Shown one piece after another: positions 14,746-27,640 of a stretch of DNA of 64,000 nt (its first letter is position 1; each line of letters begins with the position of its first letter). The stretch is from positions 23,773,659 to 23,837,658 of the forward strand of contig CM072811.1 of the NCBI GenBank assembly GCA_037013495.1. Reading direction: 5' to 3'. The stretch is from Hippophae tibetana (taxonomy: Eukaryota; Streptophyta; Magnoliopsida; Rosales; Elaeagnaceae). The notes under the pieces were generated by a model that saw only the letters and a list, made by a program, of their open reading frames with translations, was not told the origin of the DNA and searched no databases. A program made the translations under genes and the position numbers.

Positions 14746-15843
14746 ATAATTGTAAAATAGGTTCTACATAGGTAGAATTAGGGTTTTTGTAAGAGAATGC
14801 ATAGACAATTTTATTTGAGGCACATTCCATAGTTGTAAGCAACTATGCTTGGAGACAAATGCGTGACTTCTCTTTATGCTTCAAACCTAGGAAAAAGTGT
14901 ATGGCTGCCATCTGACTCCAGTTACAAAGTGACTTTTGAGCTCTAACATGCAATGAGGTACTCGTGATACGTAAATTGTCCAACTTTATTCGTAACTTAA
15001 TAAAAAGTTTGTAAGATTTTCAAAGATTAAACCATTTTGGCTTGATCAGATTTCTAACCTGATTCCTCAACTTACATCTAGATAAAGTCCTTTTCATGTG
15101 TTATTCATAACTATACTTATATTTAGATTAAGAGTGACAATTGTGTTACATCATCTGCTTACATATTAGTTGACACATGAAAACATTAACTTAATTTTTT
15201 CTCATGTTACCTATTTAAAATAGTAAAAGATATCAAAGCCATGGAAAACACAAAAAAATTATTGATCAATTCTAACCAAATTTCTTATGTGTTGTGTATT
15301 TTTATCGTTTAGTATCAAATATTACCACCCCTAATTTAGATCTCTCCTTATCATCAATGAGAATATTCCTGTATTGTGAAAAACATGTTACCTATTTAAA
15401 ATAGTAAAAGATATCAAAGCCATGGAAAACACAAAAAAATTATTGATCAATTCTAACCAAATTTCTTATGTGTTGTGTATTTTTATCGTTTAGTATCAAA
15501 AATATTACCACCCCTAATTTAGATCTCTCCTTATCATCAATGAGAATATTCCTGTATTGTGAAAAAAAAAACAATGACCAATATTGAAATCCTTGTTCAT
15601 CTAGAGTCGGGGCTCCATGTACATGGTTTTCCTTCCTCACACCAAACACAGAAAATAAGAGAAGAAAAGCAAACACTCTTGCGAAATGGAAGACACTTAA
15701 CATTCATGATCATCAAAGACCAAGTTTCACTTCTGCAAACATACATATGAAATTCTGAATCGGGCATACTTGAATACAGCAACACCATTCTTTAAAGCAT
15801 TATACAAATGGTGGAATAGTTACTACAGATTTTTTTTTCCCGT
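14746..15843. other. Intergenic stretch downstream of the zinc-finger gene
   Basis: Apart from the 180-bp tandem duplication there is no supported gene. Short frames at 15440-15788 overlap on both strands without family resemblance. The last ~250 bases may be the 3' UTR of the minus-strand zinc-finger gene. Confidence 0.4.
15204..15567. repeat. Recent tandem duplication, period 180 bp
   Basis: 15204-15383 and 15384-15567 are almost identical: both begin CATGTTACCTATTTAAAATA and end CCTGTATTGTGAAAAA. The second copy differs by a few added A residues (GTATCAAAAATATT against GTATCAAATATT, and a longer final A run). It lies about 280 bp downstream of the zinc-finger gene's stop codon. No coding content. 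Confidence 0.92.
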
Positions 15844-17623
15844 TCATTGCTTAAGATGAGGGAAACATGCATAAACATCAGACTTGGGATGTTTTGACTC
15901 CGCATGTTCTCTGCATTTCACCTCAGTTGTTGTGCACATGAATGTTTGCATACACACTTTGCACTGCATCCAACACACCAAACACAATCGGGATCAAACT
16001 CATACGAAACACTTGCACGGTACAGAATGATTTGACAATGAATGAGGTAGCTGATTTTAAAGAGATAACTAGCTAAATTAGTCCCATTATTTTTTAAAAT
16101 GAGTTTAATTTCGTTATTTTTGGGTTAGGCTCAATTGATCCAAATTTTTTTAAGAAAGCCAAATAAATCCAAATGGAGATTTTTTATTTAAATAAAACAA
16201 AAGAATACTTGTGAAAGACACATATCTTCTTCTTCATAAGTATTGAATGCATTGTAACCATTTTGGTATCAAATGAAACCATAATATCCTTAAATTCTGC
16301 CATTTTAAAATCAAAGTTTTCTTTCTTTGTACCGTGAGAAAAAGAGATTCTAAACTTTTTCTTACATATGAATCTTTGATTTTTCAAAAAAATTTATTTG
16401 TTGTACCTTAAAATTACTAAGTTAATCTTAGTTAAATTAGATATATGCTTAACAAATACAATTTTCATTATGTAAATTGTCTAATTTTGATAAAGTTATG
16501 TTAGTTTGACCAATTTAACTATTTTTGTTAAATTATAGGGGACTTAATCAGCCCAACCCAATAATTACAAAATTAAAGTACTTATTTTGTAAAGAAAATG
16601 CTATTTGTCACTACTAAATAGAGTAATGACTCTATCACCACTTACATGGAAAAAATTGATTGAATGTATGTCATTGGATTCCATGCTATATTTATTGCTT
16701 GATTTATGCTTTGACTAATTACAACTTTATACATAAGTGAGGATACATTTCTCTTTTAAGTATTGTTATCTAGCATTACTCATTCTGCAATAATTATGGG
16801 ACTAAACTGACATTTTTCATGATCCTAAAGTATGCATTATTGCTTTCTTCCTGTCACCATGTTTGCCAATTTAAACCTTTTTCTAACAAAAAATAAGAAG
16901 TATCAAAATATTACAATAATGCAGTAATACAAAATCAAAAAATTTGTTTACTCGGCAACAAAATGCAAAAAGTCTTTGTTTTAATTTCTTTCAACGACCA
17001 TGGATGAAACAGAAACAGCAGAATAATTAACCAATGGATACCAACACCCCCTACCCGGAAACTGCATAAAATCTATAGTAAAAAAACTCAACCTTATAGC
17101 TGTAAATGTTAATAAAAGGGTTCAAATTATAAGACATTCTATAATTTACACGGTTCAATATTATGATATCAAGATTCAAATTAATCAATGAACACTACTC
17201 CCTATCTCCAAAACTCCATAAAAATTTATAAAGTGGATAAATTACCTGGATTGACATCGCTTTCTTGTTCGTTTCAAGTTGACTTCCTGCATGTATAAAC
17301 AACGTGAAAGAATTATCAAAAACAAACTTTTATCACCGAATTCCAAAAAAAGTTATTTTCTTTTCGTTTCTTCCCCTTTAAGAGTATCATCTTTAGTATC
17401 AGTAGAATCGACCAATGAAAAGGGGAAGGTAGAACAGAGGGCATAATTGATACAAGAATTAAGTTTATGTCCGAATTTCCCCAATTTTCTCAGTTACCGA
17501 ACAGATGTGAACGACAAACTGATAGATGGGAATTAGAAAAGAAAATATACCCTTTCCGCCTTTTTGCTTCTGCAGGTTTTTCTCACGAGCCATCTTCGCT
17601 TTTTGCCCATTGCCACCGCCCAT
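15844..17623 (-). CDS. Small SERF-like / zinc-finger protein, 77 aa
   Basis: Three short exons on the minus strand: 17551-17623, 17246-17286 and 15844-15963, with GT-AG introns of 264 and 1,282 nt and continuous phase (73+41+120 nt = 78 codons with stop). The protein starts MGGGNGQKAKMAREKN, a basic, likely disordered 4F5/SERF-type N-terminus (~1-30). It is followed by a single zinc finger of the zf-met2 kind: C39-x2-C42, with C47, C55 and then H58-x4-H63, ending CFPHLKQ. From memory, plants have a conserved ~78-aa family of exactly this layout (Arabidopsis At2g23090 is one). Its biochemical role is not established; nucleic-acid or proteostasis functions are guesses. No exon exceeds 120 nt, so simple ORF scans miss it. 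It is transcribed away from the MFS gene. Confidence 0.93.
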
Positions 17624-19311
17624 ATCTGGAAATCGAGCAAGGACGAGTACCTGAAAACCCTAATTTCGATCTGATGTCAATTTGTGACTTTGTGCTCGCT
17701 ACAAAGTACAAAGTTAGGCTGATATGGTGTGATTTGGTATTTGTATATCTCAAATGGAGTTGGGTGTACCATAATTTTAAAAAACATACTTAAAATTACT
17801 ATATTTTTTATAAATAAATAAGTAAAAGCAATGATATCATTGTTGTGACGATTAAAATATTTATACTGATTAAAAATATATTTAGCTTGAAGAATTAAAA
17901 AAAATGAAATTAAAACAATTAAATGATTAACAGCTTTTTTTAAAAAAAATAGTAACTTACGCTTTTATCAAGTTTTTTCTTGTTCTAAAAAATAGTGAAA
18001 ACAATTTTCATTTTATTGTTTTTTAAACAAATTATTTTATAAAATCACAACTTTTAACATTAGCCAAACACTTAATGTTTTTAAAACCAATCTTTTGTTT
18101 ATAAACATAGAAAGCCTTATATTTTTATACATTTACTAAATGATATTTTTCATGCTTTTTAAAATATTATATCTAAATATATATTAAAAGAATTGTTTTT
18201 GAATCTTAAAAATTCATTCTTATTTTAAAAGAATTTTTTTTAATCATAAACCATTATGTCTCTGATTATTTAAAAGTATGTCTCTTATCTTACACATAAG
18301 TTTAATAGTTTAATTAGTTTAATTTGAATACGTGAGAAAGTCACGTGTCTCCTGGGCACCAAATTATCTTTTTAAATTATTTTTAATAAAAATAATATTA
18401 AAATATTATAAAAAATAAGCATTAAATATAAGTACAAGAATAAAATCTAAATATTCACTCTGCCTTCAAAAGTTGAGAAATGCATGCCAATTAACTTTAA
18501 TATAACTTAACATTAAATATGTTTATATTATTCAAATAAATAGATTTTTTTTAATAATTAACTATAATAATTATTACAAAAATCTTACTTAATTTATAAT
18601 TGTTTCAAAATTATCGTCAAATTTAACTATTCTTAAATAAGAATCGTGATGATTAAATTTATTTGCAAAAAAAATTCTAATTAACTTAACTATTTTTAAT
18701 CATTTATATGACATTACTATTTTTTTAAAATTTAAAAAATTAATTAAATATTTTTTTATAAATAAATATTAACAACAACAGAAAAATTTTAATAACGTAA
18801 AAAAATTAACTATTAGAGAGGGAGAAAAATACAAGAGTTCTGAATATTTTTAAATATTTATATAACTAAACTGATTTTAAAATATTTTAAACTTAAAAGG
18901 ACGTATGGAGAAACTAATTGGATCTTCTTCTTTTTAATTTTGTCGTAACATAATTTTCTACAAATATAAAGTTTTATTTTTAATTTATTAAAAAAATATT
19001 TTTTTAATACGTAAACAAATATATATTTTTTTAAATGGTAACAAAATAAATATATATAATTTTTTACTATAAAGGGAATTTATGATCCAGTTATGTGGTA
19101 TTTTCGTAAATAACTTTCCTCCATTGTTACAAACAGGTATGACATAGCGATACTAAACTCGACGATGTTTATTCAGATCTGAATTCAAACTCACCCAACA
19201 CTCTCGCAGTAATTGCTACACCAATGGCTCGTAAACTAGGGTTTGCTTGAGAGATCAGAGCTGCTCAATTTTCTTCGATACATTCAATCTTTGTCGAATT
19301 AAGAAAATCAA
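17624..19311. other. Divergent intergenic/promoter region between zinc-finger and MFS genes
   Basis: 1.69 kb separating two genes transcribed in opposite directions, so both promoters lie here. The middle (17800-19080) is extremely AT-rich with no coding content. The ends are more mixed and probably hold the 5' UTRs: 17624-17690 for the minus-strand gene and 19130-19311 for the plus-strand gene. No specific elements are claimed. Confidence 0.5.
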
Positions 19312-22300
19312 ATGGGGGTAGTGATTGAGAGCTCTGTTTGGGAACCAAATAGTTGGGTCTACTTATTCATATTTATGTCGTGCCTCTTCTCAATCGTCGC
19401 ATTTCCTTATGCTTCCAAAAATTACTGCAGCTCCAACAGAATTTCTACTGTCTTCGACCACGGAGTCTTATATTCCTCTTCATCCTTTCATCGTTTCCAG
19501 AGGAATTTTTTTCTCATATTTTCTCTTGCTTCAGGTATGTGTAGAATATTCTACTTTCAATAATGCCGATGGTTTAGATTTTATGTAAATTACTTTTTTT
19601 AGGCGCCAAATTTCTGGTTGATGAGAAACTTCGGGAAATTTGAAGAAGGAATAGAATCTGACATTTGATTTTGTTTTATTGTTTTTTCTTGCGCTCGGAT
19701 TGAAAATTGGAAACGGAAGGGTTTAAGAACTGGCGGTTTTTTTTTTTTTGAAAAATTACATAAAATCAACCCCTAAAACTTATAACAACGAAAATAACAC
19801 TTAGTAGCATTAAACGGGTACAAGTTTTGAGGGTGTTATAAATTTTGGGCCATATGATTTTCGCACAATTTATCAATATTTGAACTCTTAATTCAGATCA
19901 TTGATTTGTTATTGGCGGATCTTTGTATTCAGTCATGGAAGGACTGTGGTCTATTTTTGGCGAGTTTGAGTTAGCATACCATGGACTAAGCAAAGAAGAA
20001 ATGGTATTATATCTTTGTGCTGGATATGCATCTGCTTTAATCGTGGGTACTTCCTTGGGAGTGATTTCAGATTTGATGTAATTGCATTCTTCTTTTTGTT
20101 TTTCTTTGTCGATTTCAAGTCTTTGATATATGTTTCTTATTTCTTATTTTTTCGCAAGAAATTTAATATTTTAGTAAACACTCAATCTTTTTGTAGCGGT
20201 CAGAAGAAAGTTTGTTTGATCTTTTGTGTCCTACACCTGTTTATTGGCGTATGGAAGAGACTTAAAGCACATCCAAGTATTTTGGTCGATAGTTTCTGTT
20301 TGTTTCTCTCGGCTTCAATATTTTCATTCAGTTTTGAGACATGGATGGTAATTCAACACGAAAAGGTTTGTTAAGGAATAACATTCTTCATTATTGTTTG
20401 CATGTTATTCTACAAGTGATATGCTCCAAGGATCGTTGAACTGTTCGAGTTGGTTAATTCTACTTCCTTTCTGTAGTACACTAGCTCTCCTTGGACTACT
20501 TAGGTTATGTTCCAAAGTATTAGATGGGATGAAATTGTTAATCTGCTGATAATTATTGTGTGTACATTTTTTTAATCTTTGCAGCAAGGGCACCGACAAG
20601 ATAATTTGAGTGATACATTTTGGTTAATGAGTTTCTTTGAGGCTGCCTCTTTAATTGGAAGCCAGATGCTTTCAAATTGGCTGATTGGGAACAATGATGA
20701 AATGAACATTTCATCTGCTACCATGGCAGCTTTGCTCCTTGCTGTGATAGGCATCATTTATATTGCTAAGGGATGGACAGAAGTCCCAGAAACAGCAACA
20801 CTTAAGGAGTATAAGATGACTATCTATGCGTATGTTTTTGGTGGTAAGGGTTTCATACTATTTGCAAGTTATTGTACTTTACCTATACTCTGACTAAGTT
20901 TCTTGGATATGTTTAGCATGTTAATTACTAACTAAGCTCTAGTAGGATGTATAATTAAATCTTCTTTAACTATTTAAGTTGAGATTTTAGAGGAATATAC
21001 GTAGAATTTACTTTGTAAGGGCCTATCATCTTTGTGTTTAAATGACATCTCTAGGATGCTTCTTTTTCCTCACATTTTGTTTGTTTTCCTGCTAATATCA
21101 CAAATGCATCAATTCTTTGGTAGTAACAGTGACAGCTATATTTTTATCTTCTGTGTATCCATTGTCTCTTATTTTATTTAGGCACCCCTCTTTTTAGCTT
21201 TGACTAGAGAAGATGAGTACTTATTGTGAAAAGATAAAAGAGATATTGGGAGAAGGGGGGGGGGACAGTGATTATACTAGGTACTTCTTGATGAGTACAT
21301 TGCATAATTTACTCGTTAAAAGAACAAAGCAGAAGAAGTGATTATTAGAGAAGCATTTACCAATAAATCATGTAATTGGTGAAGGCTTATTAATAAAGCT
21401 TTTCCATAATTGATGGTGTTTCGGTGACTGGCAGATAAAAGAATATGGCTCTTGGCGTGGGCACAGGCTTGCCTTCATTTCTCCATTGCAGTCTTCTGGA
21501 TTCTTTGGGCCCCAACCCTTGTGGTATTTATATCAAGATTACAAGTTGAATTAATTAACGAAGACACGATGAAATTTCATCTTGGCATTTTAACAAGGGC
21601 AATGTTTTTGATACTAATGTTACGTCAAAAATTTCAATTTATTACTTTTAATATTTTTTTTGTCCTAATTAACTATTTTTATTATTGAAATGTCTTTCAA
21701 TCAACTATATCGACCAAAAATTGGACAATTTGATCAAAATATTTAAGTTACCTATGTCTCACATGAAGTTATTAGAGAGTGTTGTGAATAATATAATGTT
21801 ATAACTTTATCTTACATGTGACTGAAATTTTTCGATCAAATTGACAATTTTTTAGTAAAAGTAGTTGATTAAAAGACATTTCAATAATAAAAGTCAGTCA
21901 ACTGAAACAAAAAAACATTAATAGTAGTAAATTGAAATGTTTTACATAATTTTAGTAGGTAAATAAATATTTATCCTTTTAACTTTTAACCAAGGAAACA
22001 CAATAGTTAATTAAGCTCATCAATTTTTAAACAAAGTGCATCACTTTTTATTTGAATCAGGTTTTTTGAAAAATGAAATTTAGTCGAACTATAGATATAG
22101 ATATAACTTCAGGTTGAATTGTTTATTCTAAATACTAGTGGTTTTAGGCTGATGGACGAGAAGTGCATCTAGGATTGATATACCCATGTTTGCTGGGCTC
22201 AAGAATGGTAGGCAGCACCTTATTTCCATGGTTCATTGTAGGACTTTCATCCCTTAGAACTGAGGATTGCTTAGTATACGCTTTTGGTATGCTGGGGTTT

Positions 22301-23796
22301 CTATTATCTATCATAGCTTATGATTATCAGGTAAAGGTTCTTTATTTTATGAAATGAAATGAATTAATTCAATTCTTTTGATTGTAGATGTTCCTTCAAT
22401 GTTTTATTAATAAATGCAGGAGATAGGAGTTTTTGTGACGTTATTTTGTTTGTTTCATGCTTGTGTTGGGCTGATTTTGCCATCATTAGCCAGGTTAAGG
22501 ACCATGTAAGTAAAACATCTCCTTTTCTTTTCCCTGGACAAAAAAGCAAGTCTTTCATGTTTGCAAATTGAATATTTCATTTACATGTTCATTTTAAGTA
22601 GCTGGGTTTCATGCATCGTCTTGGTCTTCCTAGGTATGTGCCTAATGAGTTGCGTGGAGGGATGATAAGCCTTTCTCATGCCCCTGCAAATGCAGCAATT
22701 CTCATCTTTCTACTGCAGGTATGTTTGTATGTTATATCATAATATAAAATACGAAAGGGATGATAGTTTTGTGCACGTTGTTAACCTTTTTACCCATCTA
22801 TATTTAAACAAAAAATAAAAGAAGTTTAATGTAATATAATCCCAGAATCAACATCAGTGGGTAAGCATTTTTAAGACTGGTGTAACTGAAAAATAGAAAA
22901 GAAAGGAAGTCGAAAAAAAAAGATCGAATACAGGTCGTTGGTTCATCCTTGTCAACTATCAGGAACATAGCTTATTCTTTGTAGCACACACTGAATGAAA
23001 TGTTGAAAACTTACTGTAACCAAATCTGGTCTGCCCTTTTACTGAATTGAAGACAAAATTATGCAGTTTTCACAGTCTATCTTTCAAATTCATGCTTTCT
23101 ACTTTATATGACTTTCAGAAGGATTTGAGTAAAAAAAAAACAGCATGGCTGACTAGTAGTTTTGAAAAATGTTGGCAGCAATGGTGACCATGGAGGACAA
23201 CCACCATTCATTTTCTATTTGTTATTTTATTAATTTGTTATTAAATTATAAAAAGGTGGATAAAATTGATAATTTCATCTAAAACAAAACAAAATTCTCA
23301 AATGGAAAAGATAATATGAAATGTTTCTCTATATGTGAAACTACCTTGTTTATTTGAGATTTTTCAATCAAATTGCTGCTTGAATTTCCAAATGAGAAGT
23401 AGATTGTAGTTAAATTTCTGAGACTTGTACTACTTGTTCTGATCTCCGTGTTTGGACCTTTATTTTTTAGAGTGCTTTTTATCTCAAGTACAGATATTCC
23501 TGGAATCTCAACTTATTTGTCAGAATGTAATTGGGTGTTAATAGTGGGGATTATTGCTTCATTGGTTACATCTTGCCACGTAAGCTGAGACGGGATCTCA
23601 ACTTGAGATAAAAAAGAGTTTACATATTTTGTGTATCCTTATGTAATGATGTTTGGTGTTATTGTGCTAGAGAGGGGCCATTTCAAACGCAACTACTATG
23701 GCAATCGCTGCCCTTGGGCTATTTAGTGCAGCTGGTTGCATGCATGTATTGAAACGATGGGGGAAGCAACCATATCAAAACTGGCGCAAGCTGTGA
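19312..23796 (+). CDS. MFS transporter, molybdate-anion transporter (MFSD5/MOT2) family
   Basis: Nine exons: 19312-19534, 19933-20077, 20197-20365, 20585-20843, 21435-21523, 22148-22330, 22420-22505, 22634-22718, 23671-23796. All are GT-AG, phases agree, 1,365 nt, 454 aa. The protein is highly hydrophobic with 11-12 predicted membrane segments, beginning with WVYLFIFMSCLFSIVAFPYA. Family landmarks visible: SVMEGLWSIFGEFE, SDLIGQKKVCL after the second junction, FETWMVIQHE, DKRIWLLAWAQACLHF, FWILWAPTLVADGREVHLG, MYVPNELRGGMISL and the C-terminal KRWGKQPYQNWRKL. This is the plant family annotated as molybdate-anion transporter or MFSD5-like. Transport of molybdate is family knowledge from algal and animal members, not shown by the sequence. 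Length is typical. Introns 5 and 8 carry foldback insertions. Confidence 0.95.
21585..21980. mobile_element. Foldback (MITE-like) element in MFS intron 5
   Basis: Left arm ~21590-21710 (TTTATTATTGAAATGTCTTTCAATCAAC near its inner end) and right arm ~21860-21975 (GTTGATTAAAAGACATTTCAATAATAAAA) are inverted copies over roughly 110 bp with mismatches. The outer parts also pair: AAATTTCAATTTATTACTTTTAAT against ATTAATAGTAGTAAATTGAAAT. No coding capacity; no clear target duplication. Confidence 0.6.
23470..23622. repeat. Small inverted repeat in MFS intron 8
   Basis: CTTTTTATCTCAAGT at ~23475-23489 is matched in inverted orientation by ACTTGAGATAAAAAAG at ~23601-23616, and GGAATCTCAACTTA lies close to GGGATCTCAACTTG. 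The ~130-bp structure could fold into a hairpin and looks like a short MITE, but no target duplication was confirmed. Confidence 0.4.
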
Positions 23797-25000
23797 ATTT
23801 GTGAACCTTTGTTGAAACTCACTGGTGATTTTTCAATGCCTTACAAGTGTACTTGATGGGAATGGGAAGTTTGGAGAAAACAAATAATTGGTGCGAGGCA
23901 TGAGGCACCTGGGGCTTTAGCCAGTGTAGACTACAGAATGAAGCAAGAGAACTTGAGGAAAAGGGAAAGGCTACAATACGCCAAAATTCAGATAAGTATG
24001 GTTATTGTTGAATGACACGATTTTAGAGAAACAAGTGAGTTGTAATAAATGCTATGAACCGTGTGATTTAAGATCATTATATATATAGAGAGAGGATATT
24101 TACAAAGATATGTGTATTATAGGGGTACACATTAGTAAGTATCAAGAGGTTAAATTAATAAAAAGATAACAGAAAATTTGGCACGATCAGGAGGATTGGT
24201 AAGGCCGTACCCATAGAAACATCGACAAGGAAATCTAATGCAGATAACAATTAAGACTCGGGTAGTATATGATACCGAGCAACAGGTTGTATTTTACGCT
24301 AAAACAGTTATATAAGTATCAACAGGTTAATGGTGTTAGTAATAATCTATTTTCTTTTTCTTTTTTTCTTTTTTTCTTTTTTTCTTTTTGGGTATATAAG
24401 AGATAGAAACCAGTTGATTCATAATCCCCGTGCCTATATTTTAAATCGGAGATTCTTCACTTTATACTCTCTTGAGTGGCATACTTAATCGGCTGCAAAG
24501 AACAAGACGGTATCAAGTTCTCTAGAATTTGGGTCGTTCAGAATTAATGGTGTATATCAATAGCTCGAGGTCATCCCTTTTGCAGTTCGAAACACAGTAA
24601 TAGTAAGCAAAAAATCTCCTTTGTAATACAGCATTGATCCACAAGAAAGACGGATACCAAGATGGCCGAGGATCTATTTTATTAATATTTCTAATATTTT
24701 ATTAATAAGAAGAATATTTTAAAGGGTAGAGGGATTATACATAAACTTAGAATGCTCAAAAGCAGATTTCTAAACAAATATAACTTTAATAAAGTAAAAT
24801 AAGATTATTATTTTTATAAATGCAAAGTGTTTTTAGCATTTAGACTCAAATGATTCCTTTGAGGAAATGAAGTCGATTAATTCATAAATGAGTTTATCTT
24901 TTTTAGTTTTTAGCAGCTTCATTCTGATCCAACCATTTGCATGTTTTCAATAGATGGTTCTAGATCAATTCGTTACTCATCACTAGAGATGGTCTCAATA
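23797..25000. other. 3' flank of the MFS gene and AT-rich intergenic DNA
   Basis: The 3' UTR probably occupies the first few hundred bases. A pyrimidine tract made of repeated TTTCTTTTTC words lies at about 24351-24389. No gene or RNA was recognised in the rest. The boundary with the viral remnant to the right is not sharp. Confidence 0.4.
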
Positions 25001-25401
25001 AATTTCTCTAATTTTTTACATATATATCTCATTCTTTTTTTTTTGTCTTTTTAATTTGTCAATAACTAGTGGTAGAAATATTTTTCAAGGTTTGAAATAA
25101 TTCAATAATATGAATTATTGAATTTTTTAATGGGAGTTTTATCCCTCCAATGTGAATGAGTGTGCCTTATTAGGCAAGGGATTTGATAAATATATGTTAT
25201 CACATAATCTCATTTTATTATCCTAAAAAACATCAAACCATGGTCTTCGTCTTGGATATAATTAAAATTATTTCTTTCAAAATCATTACAAGCCTTTAAG
25301 ATCATTGCAAGGAAGATACCATATGTTAGTCCATATGATGAGAATTAATTTCAGAACTTGTTTGGGAAATCATAAAATGCATAATGATCCCCAATTTTAA
25401 A

Positions 25402-25605
25402 CTAAATATACCACGTATAGGATTTTAGTTGATTTTGGTAACATAAAACATGATCCCAAGCTTGCATATAATCAAACCAATTATAGGTGATAGGTTGCAT
25501 GTATCGATCTTTGAATCTTTCTCTGACATATAAGTTAAAGTTCCAATCAGCCTTAGTTAAAATTCTCTTAATTTTTAGAGTTGCAATTTGGTAATTGTTT
25601 CTCAT
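25402..25605 (-). pseudogene. Pararetrovirus fragment downstream of RNase H
   Basis: A 67-codon surviving frame with aromatic-rich sequence (YNWFDYMQAWDHVLCYQN). It lies after the RNase H region on the same strand, and I read it as the C-terminal part of the viral polyprotein or a following frame. The family assignment rests on position and weak resemblance only. Confidence 0.45.
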
Positions 25606-25739
25606 ATTATGAGTTATGTCAACAGAATCTGTTTCTTTTAGAATTAATTCATAAAAATCCCTTGTTTTAAGGAAAGTAAAAGAAGGTAAATTATATTTAA
25701 GATATATGGAAGCTACCTATTCAGGTGACTTGTTGATGT

Positions 25740-26260
25740 CGTCGTTCTCGATGGCTTTTTAGAGAGTTTTCCTACTCTTTTAAAGCTTTTTGTTGCCTTA
25801 GTTGGTTGGCTGGATGTCTTCTTTATAGCCCTGAATCCCTTGTAAGGAAATCTGGTAGTGAGTTAGACTCTCCTTTGTTGATTTCTATATCGAAGTAAAA
25901 GATAGAGAGTAAGGCTTGTCACCTAACAAATATTTGCTTAGAGGCTAGATTCTTTACATCTTTTTCAAGAACGTCTTTAACATACTTGCAATCTATTCTT
26001 AATAAAAAACTTATGGTTGAGCAAGTCTTCCTGTAAGTTAGAGATGTTAAGAACTATTGCTAAATTTTCCTTTTTTATTGTAGATTAGTTTTTCTGAGTT
26101 GGTTTCCAAGTGCTAGAAACGAAACAAACTAAGCTCTCTTTTATAACCAATTAATTGTTACTTAAGTATCCATCTAAACCCTATCTCTAAGGCATCAATC
26201 TCAACGATTTTGAATGCGTCGGGGTGAGGTAAGGATAAGCACGGGAGCTCTTTAGCTCTT
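25740..26260 (-). pseudogene. Pararetrovirus RNase H region (broken)
   Basis: Translating the minus strand shows RNase H-like sequence with stops and frame changes. The recognisable piece near 25825-25900 includes FDIEINKGESNSLPDFLTR, the conserved end of caulimovirid RNase H. Just upstream, near 25930-26010, is sequence of the 'ASKQIF' and 'DCKYVKDVL' type. No intact frame longer than about 60 codons remains. Confidence 0.7.
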
Positions 26261-26449
26261 AACTTTATTAGCTAAACAGTTTTGGTGTAGGTGGGGCCCT
26301 ATTCTGGTGGATTCTTCTTCAATCTTTCATAAAGGGGTTTGGCATTTTGTGTAAAAAATTTATAAAAATTTGACAAATAATTAAGAGTGCTTAAAAATCT
26401 TTGTAATTGTTTTTATCCCTAATTTCATCAGGAAAATTTTCAACAAAGA

Positions 26450-27179
26450 TAATTAATTGATCTATCGGGGTGACTAACCCTTGACTGGCCTGGAAACCAA
26501 ACATTTAGTTTAAACCAACACATCATCAATGTAAACGATAGTAAAATCCATGTAAGAATTAAAGATATCATTCATAATTTTTTGAAACTTAGATGGGGCA
26601 TTTTTAAGCCCAAATGTCACATTCCATTCATAATAGCCAAATGAAACTGTGAATGCAGTTTTATGCTTGTCTTCTGGGGTAATTGGGATTTTCCAATAAC
26701 CACTTTTTAGGTCAAATTTAGAAAAGATTAACGCCTTGTAAAGATGATTTAATAAATCTTTTTTATTAGATATAAGATACCTAATCTATCTTGGTACAGA
26801 TTTAAGGGTTTTCAATTAATAACCAATCTTGGGACACCTATTTCTAGTTCAACTTCATTTTCAACATAAAATGTCTAGAGAATTGTTTTTTTAATTAATA
26901 TTTTTTTTGAAAAAGATCATCAATTTCCTTTTTGCATATTTCCAAGTGTCTTTGATTCATTTGAATAGGTCTGGCCTTAGTTGCAATTTTTGACTCTGTA
27001 AAGCCCAGTTCGTAAGGTAGTGTTACTACATGCCTTCTTTCCCAAAAAGCATTGAAAATATTTGAGCAAATCTCTTTTTCAAATTTCTCTTTAAGAGATG
27101 TGATTTGTTTTTGTATATTGTGTGCCATTATTTTCTCTTTTAGAACTTTGTGGCCGACCTCCTCTTTAAGAGAATACAA
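26450..27179 (-). pseudogene. Pararetrovirus reverse transcriptase region (broken)
   Basis: The start lies in the frame at 26895-27179, which contains YELGFTESKIATKARPIQMN; the KARPIQMN motif is typical of Caulimoviridae. The catalytic box reads YIDD at 26533-26522 in sequence VYIDDVLV. Between them the frame is disrupted by stops. Normal function is copying the pregenomic RNA; this copy cannot make a full enzyme. Confidence 0.85.
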
Positions 27180-27379
27180 AAAAAATCATTTTCATTTACC
27201 TTGCTTTTAAGGTTATTAATTTCTAAGCAGATTAGTGCTTTTTAGAATGAAATCATATATCATACTCTTTGATGTTAGACATAATTCCTTCATCCATAAC
27301 TTTAAAAAGATATAACATAGATAAAAATAAAGTGCCTAAGATAACCATTCTGGATAATTATTTGATGAGTAAGAACGTA

Positions 27380-27640
27380 GTTTCTAGGCACATTTCTTTA
27401 TTGCATATTGTCGTAATAGACAGTTTGTAGTTGATTGGCATCTTTTCCCCATTTGTAGTATTAAGAATTTAGGTTGTTTTGGAAAAATACCTTATAAGAA
27501 CAATTCCTTCCCTGATACAGTTTAAATCAACTCCTGAGTCGATCAACGCTTCAACTGTGAATATGTATTCCCTGTTGATGACTATAGTAAGTTTTGAATA
27601 CCATTTATGATTAATTATTTTATCGATTGAATTAATAAAC
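27380..27640 (-). pseudogene. Pararetrovirus aspartic protease region (broken)
   Basis: On the minus strand the active-site stretch EALIDSGVDLNCIREG is present, with the DSG triad encoded at 27540-27532. Stops flank it. Position between the zinc knuckle and the reverse transcriptase matches the family order. Confidence 0.8.

Noticed and set aside
15440..15788. Several short frames downstream of the zinc-finger gene
   Set aside because: They overlap on both strands, run partly through the 180-bp duplication and lack family resemblance.
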